Positions 41,001 through 53,536 of a DNA stretch of 64,000 nt are shown here, piece after piece. The DNA lies in assembly GCA_003024785.1 (NCBI GenBank), contig PUQB01000037.1, forward strand, positions 160,443-224,442, given 5' to 3'. This DNA comes from Selaginella tamariscina (lineage: Eukaryota > Streptophyta > Lycopodiopsida > Selaginellales > Selaginellaceae). Each line of letters starts with the position of its first letter. Within the stretch, counting starts at the first letter, position 1. Below the pieces are notes generated by a model. The model did not search any database. It was given only the letters and a program-made list of their open reading frames with translations, and was not told the DNA's origin. The position numbers and the translations under genes are program-made.

Positions 41001-41810
41001 CTACACCGAAGGGACGTTGCATAATGAATGTCAAATGGATATTTTCAAAAAGTATGGTAAAGTTGGCTAGGTGGTATGCTATAAGGCACGGCTGGTTGTT
41101 TGTGGCTTTCATCAAGTCCATGGCCTCAATTATGATGAAACGTTCTCCCTTGTTGTCAAAATGGCCAGCCAACATACTCTCTTTGCTCTTGTAGTTGCTT
41201 GCAAATGTCAAGACTGCATTTCTAAATGGAAACTTGCATGAGGATATTTACATGCATGTATTTCCTAGGTTTGAGGATGATCTTGCTCCTAGCAGGGTTG
41301 TATGGCAACTGCGGAAAGCTTTGTATGGCTTGCAACAAAGTTCATGTGTCTGGTATCAGAAATTTGATGTTGCCTTACATGCTCATGGTTTTCGTCGAAA
41401 CTAATCACAATGTCTATGTCAAAAGTCATGAAGGAAGCATGATCATCACTGCTCTTTACATTGATGACTTGCTCATCACGAGTGATGATCCAGATGCCAT
41501 TGTAACTAGGAAAATTACTCTTGGTCAACAATTCTAGATAAAGGACCTTGGCCAAGTATCCTATTTTCTTAGCTTCGAGGTCATACACGATCTCAATTCT
41601 AGCAACTTCATACTAAGTTAGCAACAAAAGGTAGAAGTCTTGCTTGACTAGTTCGGCATGCAAGATTGCCACCTCGTCAAGATCCCAATGGTTTGGTGCC
41701 ATCCATCTCACAGCTGATTAGTCAAGCACTCCCTTACCATTAGGGACTCCCAATCACAATCTCATTGGTTGCCTCACATATTTGGCTCTCTCTACTTGCC
41801 CTGACATAGT
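38098..41810 (+). mobile_element. Ty1/copia retrotransposon fossil
   Basis: Order of parts: primer binding site at about 38104, gag from about 38128 with a trace of a zinc knuckle near 38790, a protease-like block near 38970, a GAG-pre-integrase block (KLWHKRHSHMNYLSLQ) near 39340, integrase (about 39500-39900), and reverse transcriptase with LANVKTAFLNGNLHEDIYM near 41200 and YIDDLLITSDD near 41460. Integrase before reverse transcriptase is the copia order. The RNase H end and 3' LTR are not seen. It is broken many times (well over ten breaks) and looks old. A 37-bp sequence near 40135 is repeated near 40500. Confidence 0.85.
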
Positions 41811-43497
41811 GTGTACAAACAATTATAAAATTATTAGGTAAATGTGAGTGAACTTATCCTAGGTTGTAAAGAATTTGATCAATGGCTTAAATAATTTAAT
41901 GTTCCCTGTGAAACTTAAGGGTTTAATATTTTCCACTTTATAATTACAATAGGTTGACTTGTGTATAAATAAAAAACATTAATCTTACCTAGGACTGTTA
42001 GTAATTGTTAAACTTATTTACATATGTTAATGTCATGTTCATAAATATTAGTGATGTGACCTGGAATGGGCTACCTTTATGTCCACGACCAGGCCCTTTT
42101 TATAATAGGTTGCTGATGAAATAAAGAAGTTTTAAATTAACTTTTATATTGTTAAATTCATTCTCTCCCTAGTTAAAGCACCTTTCCAGACTTGCCATGT
42201 CATAGCCATAACACGGAGAAACTCTTCTATATAAATGATATACACACAATATGCAAGGAAGTATATTTCTGCAAAATCAAATTATTAAATTAAAAATACT
42301 TAATAATATAATTATTAAATTAATGCTTAGTTGGTAAGATTCAACTTAAATAAATCATATTAATTAACTTAATCAAGTTAAGTAAGGGTTTAACATAACT
42401 ATTTATGTTTAAATATTGTCCCTTTGTAGTCAACTCCGCCTTGGAACTACACGAACTTGAGTCTTCTCACCCACGGAAGATCTCACAGTTATCAAGCCTG
42501 CACATTTCACTGTCCATTACTACCTACACACACACTAGAAATTCAAACTAGAAATTGGTCTTGCTGGGTAAGGAGTTCTACCAACTCCATTCACCACGAG
42601 TGATTTCTTATATCATTAAACTTTAAAGTATATATCTTTTGAACCCGCAGCTGTTTGCAAGGTCATGTGGAAAACAACCAGTTAAACAAGTTACCAGAGT
42701 TTGAACTTACCTAGTCATGGGAGAAACTACAACCAGTTCAATCCCATGGCCAATTCCACTCGCTATAACTACGCTCTACAACCTGAGTAAAGAGAGCTAA
42801 CTTAACACTCACTTTACACACACATTTGCCAGCCAATGGGAGTGAGGCTTGCATCGAAGTTGCATGGTCGATCAAAGTAGCACGAAATGGAGATAAGGTG
42901 CGCGGTGGGAGGCACTTAACCAGCATCGGAATTTAAATTTAAAGGTGGACTGCGTCATGTTACAGTTATCTTCATTTGTGTTACTCTTTTTTTGGCAGCC
43001 AAAGAATAACATTAGATCTCTCTCACACGCACATGCACACACGCTCAAATATATAAATATACAGACAGATAGATACAAAAATATATAGATAGATAGATAG
43101 AACCACACGTACCAAGTGGATTCTCTTGTATTCAATTCAACCATAGGCCAATTTCTGAGCCCTAAAAACACAGAAAATCTAGATTTTTAAATTAAAGGGC
43201 TAATTGCTGGTATATTTCTAGTATATACTGTGAATAAGTTAGTAGTAAATACAATACTAATAAAAATAAGTACCTCATGCATACCTAGACAGCAACCATA
43301 TTTAGCATTTGTAAATCCATATTTATTATAATTAGTTTATAATACACATACAAATCTTCTAGACCGTATAAGTGTGGATTCTTTTGTTTGTTATATTATT
43401 ATATTATATGTAGTTATATATGTATATGCTATATATAATTATAAAAAGAGAATTACTATAACAATTAAGTTGAGCTTCTTATTTCATCAATAAGTTA
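41811..43497. other. Intergenic DNA, no gene recognised
   Basis: The base composition changes several times, suggesting a mosaic of decayed insertions. A less AT-rich part at about 42420-42950 has no recognisable coding. (GATA)n-like and (ATAG)n tracts lie at 43065-43100. Confidence 0.45.
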
Positions 43498-43987
43498 TTA
43501 CAACTGCTCATAGTCATGATAAATTCTTTCCAACTTCTGAATTCTATTACAGAGTTTGTTGATTAGCACACTCTGCTCTTTGTTTTGATTGATGCACTCT
43601 GTAACTTGTGCTGCAAGCTGTGCGTTATCTTTTAAAAGTTTGTTTATAAGACTACTACCTGCTTTTGATTCTCCTTGTTGTTCTTACAAACTGTTATAGA
43701 TCCTTGTATGTTACAAGTTGCTTCTTTGCATCCACTACCCTTTTAATATGAGCTATAGGCATACTTCTTCTACACCGAAAGACTGATTGAATCTTCAAAA
43801 ATACTGCATCTCGATCTCTAAGATTTCTCACTGGTGAATCCCTAATAAGTATTTTACTTATTTTATACTTAGCTGATTGACAAGATCCGCTGGGATTTGT
43901 GCTGGAGGAACTGTAAGGAGCATGAGTAGTGTTCATGCCGCTGTAGGTGGGCCATCCATAACTCCTGAAATTGTTGAACAAGTTCAT
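43498..43987 (-). CDS. Unknown protein with C-terminal coiled coil; related relic at 4293-4660
   Basis: The minus-strand ATG at 43987 starts MNLFNNFRSYGWPTYSGM, followed by a Ser/Asn-rich linker, VRNLRDRDAVFLKIQSVFRC, then VVDAKKQLVTYKDL. A heptad-rich end follows, with LINKLLKDNAQLAAQVTECI and LINKLCNRIQKLERIYHDYE, and a stop at 43498. A TATATATT element lies about 45 bp upstream of the ATG (44030-44040). The frame changes once or twice near 43680, between YKDL and the coiled coil, so it is either interrupted or wrongly sequenced there. Length about 160 residues. A diverged copy with the same N-terminal, central and DAKKQ blocks exists at 4.3 kb. Family not recognised; function unknown. Confidence 0.55.
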
Positions 43988-44204
43988 TTCTGTGTGCAGG
44001 CGGATACTTACCCTAATTATGTACACTAGGTAAATATATAGGACTACAAAGTCCGTCGGATCTACTTTCTACGGAATTCATTTAGCATGTTCTTGATATA
44101 TTACTAAAGATATTTGGTATTATTAAGATATTAGTCAATTATTTTAACTTTTTTAATATCAGTTTCAAATTGAAATAAATTCTAAATATATCTTTAACAT
44201 AACC

Positions 44205-45385
44205 TCTTAAGATATTATTTTGTGTATTTTGTGTATTTTTAATATTACTTGATTGTCCATTAAACTAATTTAATTTTCTGAAGATTTAAATATTTTTAAC
44301 GATTTTAATTTAAAATAAGATTTAACACTTCACCATTCATGCTCTATTAAGACATTCTATTTCTTTTTATTTTATAATTAAAAGTTTCCACAAAGTTTCT
44401 TAATCAAAAGTTAAAATTTTAATAAAAGCTCAACATTTCTAATCATAATTTCTAATCTATTAAATATTTCTAAACAAAACTAAACGTCTTAAAACCTCTA
44501 TTTTAAAAAATATATATTAAAGAAAAGTTTTCAAACATTTAAATTTTTTTGTTCTAAACAAAATGTGTTTAATTTTTTTTTTTTTAATTCTAAAGCAAAA
44601 TTTAACATTTAAACATGTAATATTTTTCTAAACAAACTTTAAAATCTAAACAAAGTTGAACATCCACTTTTAATTAAACATTAGCATAGATATTACTTAT
44701 TGGAATTGTTTTTAGGGGTAATCCATTAAAACATATATATATATATATGACAGTTAATAGTTTTTACTAGCCCGTCGTTAAATTTTGAGCAACAAACACT
44801 TGCATATGCAAAATACATGCACACATACAATATAAAAACGTAAAATTAATTAGCTATTTATATGATACACGCCATTTTTAAAACAGAGCCGAGTTTTTTA
44901 TTTTTATTTCTTTTTATTTTGTATATACATTGTATATATGTGTTTATATATTCTCTCTCCATGTATGTATTTGCCACAGCGAACTGTCACCCAAATGTCA
45001 TTGTAGATACACATCATATTGATGGTATGTCTTTAAAGAACAATCCGCATTTGCATGAGAGAGAGTTTATATATACGTCACTTTGAAAAGTTAACTTCAT
45101 TATGTGTGTGGGTGTGTGTGTAAAAGTATACATATAGAATATAATTAGTTTATACAAGTTAAAACTAATCCTTATGAAATATATGCTTGTTTTATAATAC
45201 ATTAACCGTTTAACTTTTGTTTTGAGATTTTTTTAAAATCCAGACCTTCATTTTGTAACTTTTTAAGTAAATTATTCTATATAGTTGATAAGACTAGTTT
45301 AAAATAAATTGTTGCCACAGAAGATTTCGTAAAACATTTACCATAATTTCAAATAAATAATTTTCTTATATATATATGCAATGTA
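44205..45385 (-). repeat. 3' flank of LRR copy 3, duplicate of 28373-29786
   Basis: It is collinear with 28373-29786 and in the same orientation. It forms the left end of a segmental duplication of about 3 kb carrying the LRR copy. The homology starts at CTCTTAAGATATTATTTTGT in both, which marks the left breakpoint. No gene inside. Confidence 0.85.
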
Positions 45386-45492
45386 CAACCCCGGAGTGCT
45401 GCAACTATGCATATGACTTTTTATATGTTACCATCCTCTTAGGTCTCTCACTGGGAACGCCAGGACAGCATTACTGAGACTGCACACACGTG

Positions 45493-45747
45493 CCTAGATG
45501 TACGTTGTAACTAAAATAGGTATGTCCATAATTCTATTTTTTAATAATATTAATAATTTTAAATATTTAATTAGCATTTTTAATATTAAAGAAATATTAT
45601 TTTAGAATAATATATGTTTAAAGAAAAATTTAAATATATATTTATTAAATAATTAATTAAAAATTAAAACTTAAATATTAATTAATATTTATTTTTTATT
45701 TTCATTTTCCTATATCATACCCATTTTAATTACAACATGCATCTAGG
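45493..45747. mobile_element. MITE, copy 2 (about 255 bp), inserted in LRR copy 3
   Basis: Its ends are CCTAGATGTACGTTGTAACT and CATCTAGG-terminated inverted repeats of about 28 bp. The interior matches 24710-24948. The equivalent place in LRR copy 2 (near 29940-29960) lacks it, so it inserted after the segmental duplication or was lost there. Confidence 0.82.
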
Positions 45748-47264
45748 ATTTACTTCAGTTGTCTAAACTTGTTCTCTACCCCCTGAAACACTATGGCCAT
45801 GTAGTTCTGGTGGATGCGGACTCTGCAGATATTCTCTTTGCGTGTCAACGTTCGTGTCATTGTTCTACAAGGACTTTCCTCTAAGTATATTTTCTTAAGC
45901 TACATTTTCTTACGTTAGCACCACCGACATTGACTAGCCAATGAAACATCCCGTTGTAAAGGCGCTTGGTGACACGTCTTTATTCCACCATTTTGAGAAT
46001 GCTTTGTCCTTTGCAAGAGTTTTGGTTGGTTACTCAATTGTAGAGTTCCTTGGGCACTCTCATGGCAGTTGATCCCCACACAACTCAGGGTTGCCTTTAA
46101 ACATGAATTATTGAATGTCCAAAATTAACTATGGTATGAAATTAAAAAAAAAATGATTGAATGATAAGTTAGGATATGCTAGCAAACAAATATTTACACT
46201 TGAAGAGGGAATAGAACCTCTCCAGTGACTCTGAAAAAGGTCCAGAGTTGTTCTAATTGTGTGAGTTTACCTAGATTTTCAAAATCTTATTAAATACATT
46301 GGTATGAGATATTAAAGGCCAGCAAGGTCACTTTATCAAATTTGTTGTTTGTAACACATACTTATATTAAAAAAAAAAACCTTGAATCCTAGTAAACATT
46401 TCCTGACACAAGGCAACCCATTTGTGCTGCCGGATACCAATGTTTTAATTCCCTTCAAGTGGCTAAGTATCGATGGCATCTCCCCCTTGAGTTTGTTACC
46501 AGAAAGGTCTAGTATCTGGAGTTGTGTCAAGTTCCACAGCCAAAACTGGTAAAATACCATGGAACCAATTGCCACTCAGACTTAACACTCTCAGCTCTGT
46601 AAGTCCTCTCATAGAAGTTGGAAGTGTGCATGTGAAGTTGTTTTGTTTTGTATAGATCAATTGTATCTGTTTTGATGACAAGAGAGGGAATTCTCCTTGA
46701 AAACTGTTCAATGCTATGGACAAGACAAGAGAGACTAGCTTGTTTCCTTCCAACCCCGATGTCGCGAGGCTCTTACATGATTCTCCAAGTGCATCGGGAA
46801 TCTCCCCATCTAACATGTTTTTCGACAACTCTAATTGCCGCAGTTGCTACTCCAAGGAATTCCTCCTTGCAATAGATTCTCTGAAAGGTCCAATTGCTTA
46901 AGCTTTTGGAGATTTCAACCTCCATAGTATAAGCTGTTCCTGTGCAAGAAAAGTACTTCCAGACACGAGAGCTCACCGTAAAGACGAGGGACCGGCCCGG
47001 TGAACTTGTTGTCTTTAGCCACCGTTTGAGGAAGTTCTCCAGACAATGAATTTGTATCAACAGAGCAGTCCACCAGGTTTTTAGCGAGAGACTCTGGGAG
47101 TGTCCCAGTGAGCTGGTTGTTATCAAGATAGAGATTCGTCAGTAGCTTGCACTTACCTAAATCAGTTGGAATGGGACCTTCCAAAGAATTGGATCCCAGG
47201 TTAAGAAACTGAAGCTTTGTCATGTTACCCGGTATTGGTTGCACTTTGGAATGTCTGGCCAATA

Positions 47265-47384
47265 AGGTTTGCGCCTTCCAGATACAATATGGAACATGAG
47301 CCAGTTGGAACACCTCACTATTATTGCAACCGAGGTGTTCCAACTGAATCATGTTCCATATTGTATCTGGAAGGCGCAAACCTT
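47265..47384. repeat. Foldback palindrome with 50-bp arms inside LRR copy 3
   Basis: The left arm (47265-47312) begins AGGTTTGCGCCTTCCAGATA. The right arm (47335-47384) is its reverse complement with about two mismatches. The loop is about 22 bp. The right arm is in normal gene order; the left arm is an inverted extra copy. Confidence 0.9.
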
Positions 47385-47436
47385 TATCGTCGAGATATTC
47401 CAAAGCCATGGTGGTGACTTTATGAGTCAGCTACTT

Positions 47437-47537
47437 GCGAATCTCAAGTTCCTCACCAGTCTCCAACTGATGTTCTTAAATTGGAGACTGGCGAGGAATT
47501 TCTTCAGTTGGAGATTGGTGAGGAACTTGAGATTCGC
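47437..47537. repeat. 101-bp near-perfect palindrome of the first LRR segment
   Basis: It begins GCGAATCTCAAGTTCCTCAC and ends GTGAGGAACTTGAGATTCGC. The arms contain alternating forward and inverted copies of the segment encoding LANLKFLTSLQL, present once in the plus-strand gene at about 31765-31800. Confidence 0.9.
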
Positions 47538-47690
47538 AATCCAGGAGCAGTGGTGACTGAGATTGTCAAACCTCCAGTGGAAATATGTGGCTTGGAATCC
47601 TATAATGTTGTGCCATGTCCGACCATGTACCTTCAAGAATGTGGGGTACCATGTCCGTCGTGTACACATGCATGAGTACTGCATAAATGG

Positions 47691-48830
47691 TCATGTGGCA
47701 CACACATGGCAATGCTACATGGTACACGTGGCCATCTTAGAAAAGCGGAAAACAACAGCATATAATACATTAAGAGAATCATCTTCTTTGAAAAAATCAA
47801 CTCACTGTAACACGCATTTAATTAGGAAGACCATGGACTTTCAAGAAGACTTTGACTAATAAATTAAATTAGTTCATTGGATGGTGTAAAGTAGTGTATG
47901 GTGTATGCAAGTGTGTATATATTTGTATGCAATACACATGCAATCGATGGTGACCAGTCTTGGCGTTGTGTGTTGCTGTGCCACATGGCAGGACACTCAT
48001 AGAGTTCAATGGGTATCGAGTCTTGTAATTGGCGAATTGGCGAGTGGTGTATTGGCAAGACAAGGTTTACTATTCCTTTTTGGACTTGATTTACATGACA
48101 ACATTCAAACTATTGATGTGTATGGTTATTTCATATGGTTGTAACTCTGAAATTAACATTGTTTAAGTAATTGCAACCTTCGTATTAATATGTTATGTGT
48201 TTTAAGATAATACCTTCGATTCTTTATTATTTGGTAAACAACACTAATTGAGTGGCAATAATTTACCACTTGGCATATTACATGTGGTCCTAGGCAAAAC
48301 GCACAAACCTTTGTATAGTGCAATGGTTTAAAATATGTGGTAAGGATCATTGGATTGCTAAGTAACTAGAAGTTGGATGTTTTGTGTCAATCCCAAGACT
48401 TAGTGTTGTTTTACATAAAGGTTTTTACCTAGTTTGTTACATCTTAGTCAAGTTTAATTGTGAAAATCTTTGATTAATTACTAACTCTTTTTTTTTATAG
48501 CAGCAAATGAATGGAAAAGACAACAGCTTATGTTCTGTTTCTTCTTTGGTATTTAAACTCACTTGATTTGCTTTTTCAAAGTTCTTGTCTTTTATTAGTG
48601 TGTCTCTATTTGTAAAGTAAGGTGCTACTCGATGCGGGGGAAAAGCCCCGCCGGGGTGGATCATCGACCGTGCAAGGGGGGCAAGGGCACCAGCACCCAG
48701 CCACATGAATGATCCATTTTTAATTTTGAACTACTAAAGTGATTTGTAATTTATAAGGATGTCATTGCATATGGATGTTAAGGGTTACATTCTAACATGT
48801 TGTGTTGTGTGCTTTTGCCTCTGTTGTTAA
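47691..48830. other. LRR leader remnant and spacer before the gypsy nest
   Basis: 47770-47900 carries the LRR leader on the minus strand (AGTCAAAGTCTTCTTGAAAG and CCATGGTCTTCCTAAT), consistent with copy 3 reading leftward. From about 47900 no gene is recognised. A GC-rich patch lies at 48630-48710. Confidence 0.5.
48630..48710. other. GC-rich hairpin-forming patch
   Basis: About 80 bp is far richer in G and C than its surroundings, with GCGGGGGAAAAGCCCCGC able to form a tight stem, then CCGGGGTGGATCATCGACCG and an AAGGGGGGCAAGGGC run. It is not a tRNA by inspection. It could be the end of a transposon (Helitron or SINE) or a captured fragment. Confidence 0.4.
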
Positions 48831-50475
48831 TGTCATAGTTTTTATTATGACTCTTCTTTATTTTGGACATTGACTGTTGTTACCTACCGAACTATGTTGA
48901 TAAGCCTATATGTAGTGAGAAACAACCCTACTTATTGCACTTAGGTATTTAGGAGCTGTCCTTAGATATTGCAAGAAACTCTAAGTAAAGGTAGCACTTA
49001 CCTTTTAAAAAACTCTTACTTTAGTTTTTCGTGTCCCAGTTAGGTTTTTGGGTGGTTCCAATGAATTCGGCATGTCAGATATGTAGAAACACCCTTAGGG
49101 TTGACCTAACCCTAGGGTTGCCCTAACCCATGCCAGGGTTTAGGGGTTAATGGGTCATTAATTAACTCACCAAGTATAGTCCTTCTGGGAATAAGATTCC
49201 GTGCCAGCCCACTTATGTAAATAGGAAAACAGGGGGGCTCTATCACATATATTAAGTAGTACATATGGAATAGCTCCTGGGTTTATGACTAAGTTCGTTA
49301 CTTTTCTCGGTACAAGCTTTGGCTTGTGTCATTAAGGCACAACCCTCTGTTATGCCGCACTAACTTCCAGATGACAGGGGTACGTCCCACCTTCGGGGAG
49401 CACACCTTTAACGTTGGCGAATCCATGCTTGGAATGTCTTGTTGGAATGCACATTTCAAGAGGCAGAGGTTGAGGCTTGTCTCCAGCCTCCTCTTCCACA
49501 TCAAGCTAGGTGTAGCACTCATGGCCAAGCAAGGCACATCGTATCCTTGTCCAACCATGGGTGATCTTGTTTGACGGGTTCACATTACCCAGTTCCTGAG
49601 GGTTCACTAAGGGGTTCTATAGTTGGCATTTAGGAGTCACGTTTGTGACACTTGGTGCAACTTTTGAATCTAAGGGTTATGGCATGATAGCCCGGCAGTG
49701 TCATATGAAGATGTGACACTGGGCTAGACATCACATGATACAACGCATGAGGCATGCCCTTTAGGGTTGTGTCATGGGTTTGTTGCCAAGGGGTTAAATA
49801 CTTTAGTAAGTATGCATGTTTGTGCTCACACTAGGGTGCTAAGCCTTGGGCATTTGTTCAAGGGAGGTTAAGTCTCATAACTAGGTGCTTAAGCACACTT
49901 GGCTAGGGGAGTGTTCTCCTTTGAAATCCAGGGATTGAACATGTTAGCAGGAGTCTTTTTGTGAAGCACTCGTAAGGTCATGTACTTAGGGTTATCCAAA
50001 TCTAGCTTTAGGGAGTTTGCTTAGTAGAACACTCGTGCCTCACTAAGTACTAGCCCTAGGTCTAGGGTATAACTTGATCACTCAGACCCTCAAGGGTTAG
50101 TCGTGGTTTAGGGTACTCCTTGTCGCCCTAAAGGGGTTGTACACCCAAATGAGGGTGATTCCTCAAGGGGTAAGTAACAATGCCTTAGCTTTGTCACGGG
50201 GGTATGTGTAAGGCACATTTTCTTGATGAGGTTAGGGCATGAGCCTGTCTAGGTCTACTGAGATAGGATCCTAAAGTGTACTCCGAATATCCTCTAGGGT
50301 TCGGGGGATGGTCATTTTAGAGGACTCTAAGTCTTCTGTTTAACTAGGCATGTGAATTAGACTCTTGGGGTCATCTTGGAAGACTTAGCGTTGCTCACAT
50401 AGGGAATTGACGCCGAAAGGCCACTTGGCGGCCACATGTTGCCACATGTTAGCCCTTCGGGTTAAAACTCTGACA
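48831..50475 (+). mobile_element. 5' LTR of the older gypsy element (1645 bp)
   Basis: It starts TGTCATAG and ends CTCTGACA, with the same TGTCA...TGACA inverted ends as the younger element. A primer binding site ATTGGTATCAAAGC follows at once. The first 450 bp are recognisably related to the young LTR, but this LTR is about 670 bp longer. It contains AACCCTAGGGTT-type telomere-like motifs near 49100. Confidence 0.85.
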
Positions 50476-52559
50476 ATTGGTATCAAAGCTTATTCTCTAT
50501 GGTCAGTAGGACTACCTAAAGTTGTAGGGTGTTTTAGGGTTTGGTTAGTTCTAAGTTCTTGAAGTACTCTATCACTTTCAGTTAATATCTGAATTTTGTA
50601 TGGGGAGTTAGTCCTGAGATCTATAATTCTTCAGAGTACACCTACTTTATAAGTGGGTGTGGGTTATGGACTTGGAAGGTAGCACTTGGAAGTTAACTTC
50701 CAAGTTGAATGCCATGTTATTTTATCTTATGGTTGTTTAAGTTACTTTACCATTTACTTTCACAAGACAATGCATGTTAATTTGTTCTGGCTTACAAACT
50801 AAGTCTTGTGAGGTGGGGCTTGTGATATCCTAAGTCTACACATTATTGAAAATTTTTCTTTTTTCTTAAAGGTGTTTGAATTTGGGATAACACATGATTT
50901 GGAAATAAATAGTGCCCATTGAGTTCTGGCTTAGATCAAGATTCAATATCAGGTTCAACAATAGTGTTAAAATGAAAAAAGACTTATTTTTAAATGTGCG
51001 TCTTTGACTTTGGATGAAGGGCATATTCAAACATAAAAGTGACCACTACATTTTGACAGAAGTTGTAGAATGAGCTCTCATTATAGTGTGTTTTTTAGAG
51101 TGTAACTCCAGAAGCAAACTATGGTGATGAACTTATAATATAACAAAATGTCAGATATTAACATATAATGAATATGTTAAGCAGTTGGTTCAAAAATCCA
51201 ATGTAATCAAAGTATTGTCCGATGTTTGCAATATTTTGATGACGTTAACTACAAATAACATTAGGTAAAATAGTTTACTAAGTTTAAGTTACCTAATTTG
51301 AACATGTACAACTTGAAACCTTAATTAACTGTAAGCGCGCACTCTCTATTTAAGTTAGCTAGCTTGACTAACTTGATCATGAAGTTGTCTCATATGAGAT
51401 CATGAAAAAGACTTAGGATAATAGCTTGAGGATTTCATTTTCTTATCGATATAGTTTTGAGGTAAGATGGCATGATCTATCAGAAAGAATAATGTTGGAA
51501 ACATACGTTTACATTTTCAGCTTACTGAGTAATGAAGAACTTGCATAGTGAAGGCGTTCGCGCACACTTGTGTATTTTCATTGTTAACTCTTTAATATTG
51601 AAATCTATAACGTTGTTTGCAATGTGGGGATAAGCTCTTGAATAAGGGTGATTCCTTGGTTAAGAAGAGCATGATTTGGGATCCACTTTGGTTATCGACT
51701 AAGTAAGGAAACTTGTTAAGTTTGATAACTTATGTTAGGAACTATCAATGAACTAGTAACAATTGGATTTTCATTGGAGGTTTAAGTGCATGTACCTCCT
51801 CAAAGAGTTGGTATTCGATAAGAATTAGAAGTTAATATTGTTTTTTAATAATGATTTTATTTTAGAGTTGAATACGATTATTTAAAAGATTATTTCTTGA
51901 CTTTGCATCATAATCGCAAATGTGAGCACTCAAAAAACTTATAAAGTAGGTATCTTCAGTTCTTTGGAATATCAAAATAAATAAAAAAATAGAACTATTC
52001 TTAACTCAAGGTTTGATTATATTCCTTGGGTTAGTTGTCGGTTCTATCTTAAGATTTGATGGTGTTCCTTGAGTTTAATTACTTTAACATTTGTGAAAGT
52101 ACAATATCGAGTTTTGTGATTAACTCAAGAAGTTGGTGTCCCTTCTTGATGATCATAGTTCGTGGTTCCTAGCATATGGTCCAATATCCAATATAAAAAT
52201 ATGAGGTTCCTATCACCTCATTTGTTGAGTTATTTATATTCTAGACTTTGGAAGTATTTGTAACAATTGTTTCAGGATTGGTTATAAATGACTTGTCAAA
52301 GTATAATATATATATCTTTTCAATATTGAGTTTGTAGCACTCAATATTAAAACTTGGTTATGATCACATAAGGTGGCCATAATCATGAAATATAAAGGTT
52401 CAAGTAAATTTGAGTCCTACACTTTGGTAAGGCAATATCTTAGTGTTATAACTTGAAACGTGTTTTCAAGTTAGTTGAGAAATAAGGCATTTCTTAATAT
52501 GGTGCTTAAAGAGCAATGTGGTACTTTGTGAATTACTAGATGTTTGAATGGATAACGTA

Positions 52560-53536
52560 TGTCATAGTTTTTACTATGACTTGACCCTTTACTTTGGGGT
52601 TTGACTATTGTTACTTACCGAGTTGTGTGACAAACCCTATATGTAGTAGGAAACAGGCCCGTTTAGTGCACTTGGGTATCTAGTGATGGTCGGCCGGGTG
52701 TCATTAGGTATTTGCAGGAAACTCTAGGCGAAGCTAGAACTTACCTTCTAGAAACTCTCCCCGGTTTGACGTTCTAGGTTAGGGTTCTTTGCAAAGTATA
52801 GCTTGTCAAAATAAGGGTTAGGGACACCCTAGGGTTGACCTAACCCTAGGGTTGCCCTAACCCCACGCCCTAATACCCCCCCTAGGGGTTAGGTTTAGGG
52901 TTAGGTTAGGACAACCATTTCTCTAAGGGCTGGCATTTCCGTGCCAGCCCACTTACTCATTTAGGTAAACAGGGGGGGGGGGGTCCGTCACATAAATAAG
53001 GTAGAGTATATGTAGTGAGGCTTCCTGGGTTCAAAAGAGAGCTCGTTAACCTCCTACCGGTGCAAGCTAAGCTTGTGTCGTCAAGGTGCAACCCTCCGTT
53101 GTGCCGCCCAAACTTCCACACGACAGGGGTACAACCCACCCTAGGGTTAGACTATCCTTATCGTTGGCAGGATCTTGCCTTTGAGATAGGGGCACGTCAC
53201 TTCCAAGGAGTTAGTCAGATTCCTTGGTCCGAAAACCTGCCCGCAAGCTCAAAGACATTGCCCGAGTTCACGTTCCGCAAAACTAGTGGTTGAGGCCTTG
53301 CTCCGGCCGCCTCAACCACGCCAAGCTAGGAACGACACCTAAAGCTCGGCTAGTCCGTGTATCCTGATTCACAAGGTGAGTCTCGTTCGTGGACTTAGTC
53401 AGTTAGGGGTTTGATTCCTAAGGCTTGGGTTCCTAATACGGGTTACTTTACCAGATTCCGTGGGGTTTCCAGAGAGGGGATTCCAGGGTTGGCACCTGGC
53501 AAGCCGCCTTTGTGGCACCAGGTAAAAACTCTGACA
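52560..53536 (+). repeat. 5' LTR of the young chromovirus
   Basis: 977 bp. It contains telomere-like CCTAACCCTAGGGTT repeats (about 52840-52910) and a poly-G run near 52972. Its ends pair as TGTCA/TGACA. Confidence 0.95.

Larger units (their letters stand above)
45386..47690 (-). pseudogene. LRR receptor-like protein copy 3, rearranged
   Basis: Minus-strand LRR coding segments correspond to the 31.5-34.3 kb gene: LANLKFLTNLQLKKF near 47540, DDKGLRLPDTIWNMIQLEHL near 47370, LQFLNLGSNSLEGPIPTDLG near 47190, SLSGELPQTVAKDNKFTGPV near 47010, SSKQIQLIYTKQNNFT near 46650, and [20 protein letters not shown] near 46510. The leader is joined directly to the first LRR, so the signal peptide and N-terminal cap are missing. 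Two palindromes disrupt the 5' part, and frame shifts and deletions occur throughout. A trace of the membrane segment remains near 45905-45960, and a MITE splits the 3' part. Confidence 0.8.

Noticed and set aside
40774-41211. A 145-codon minus-strand frame
   Set aside because: It is antisense to the copia reverse transcriptase region and has no domain of its own.
48630-48710. tRNA gene in the GC-rich patch
   Set aside because: No cloverleaf, anticodon loop or A/B box arrangement could be drawn.
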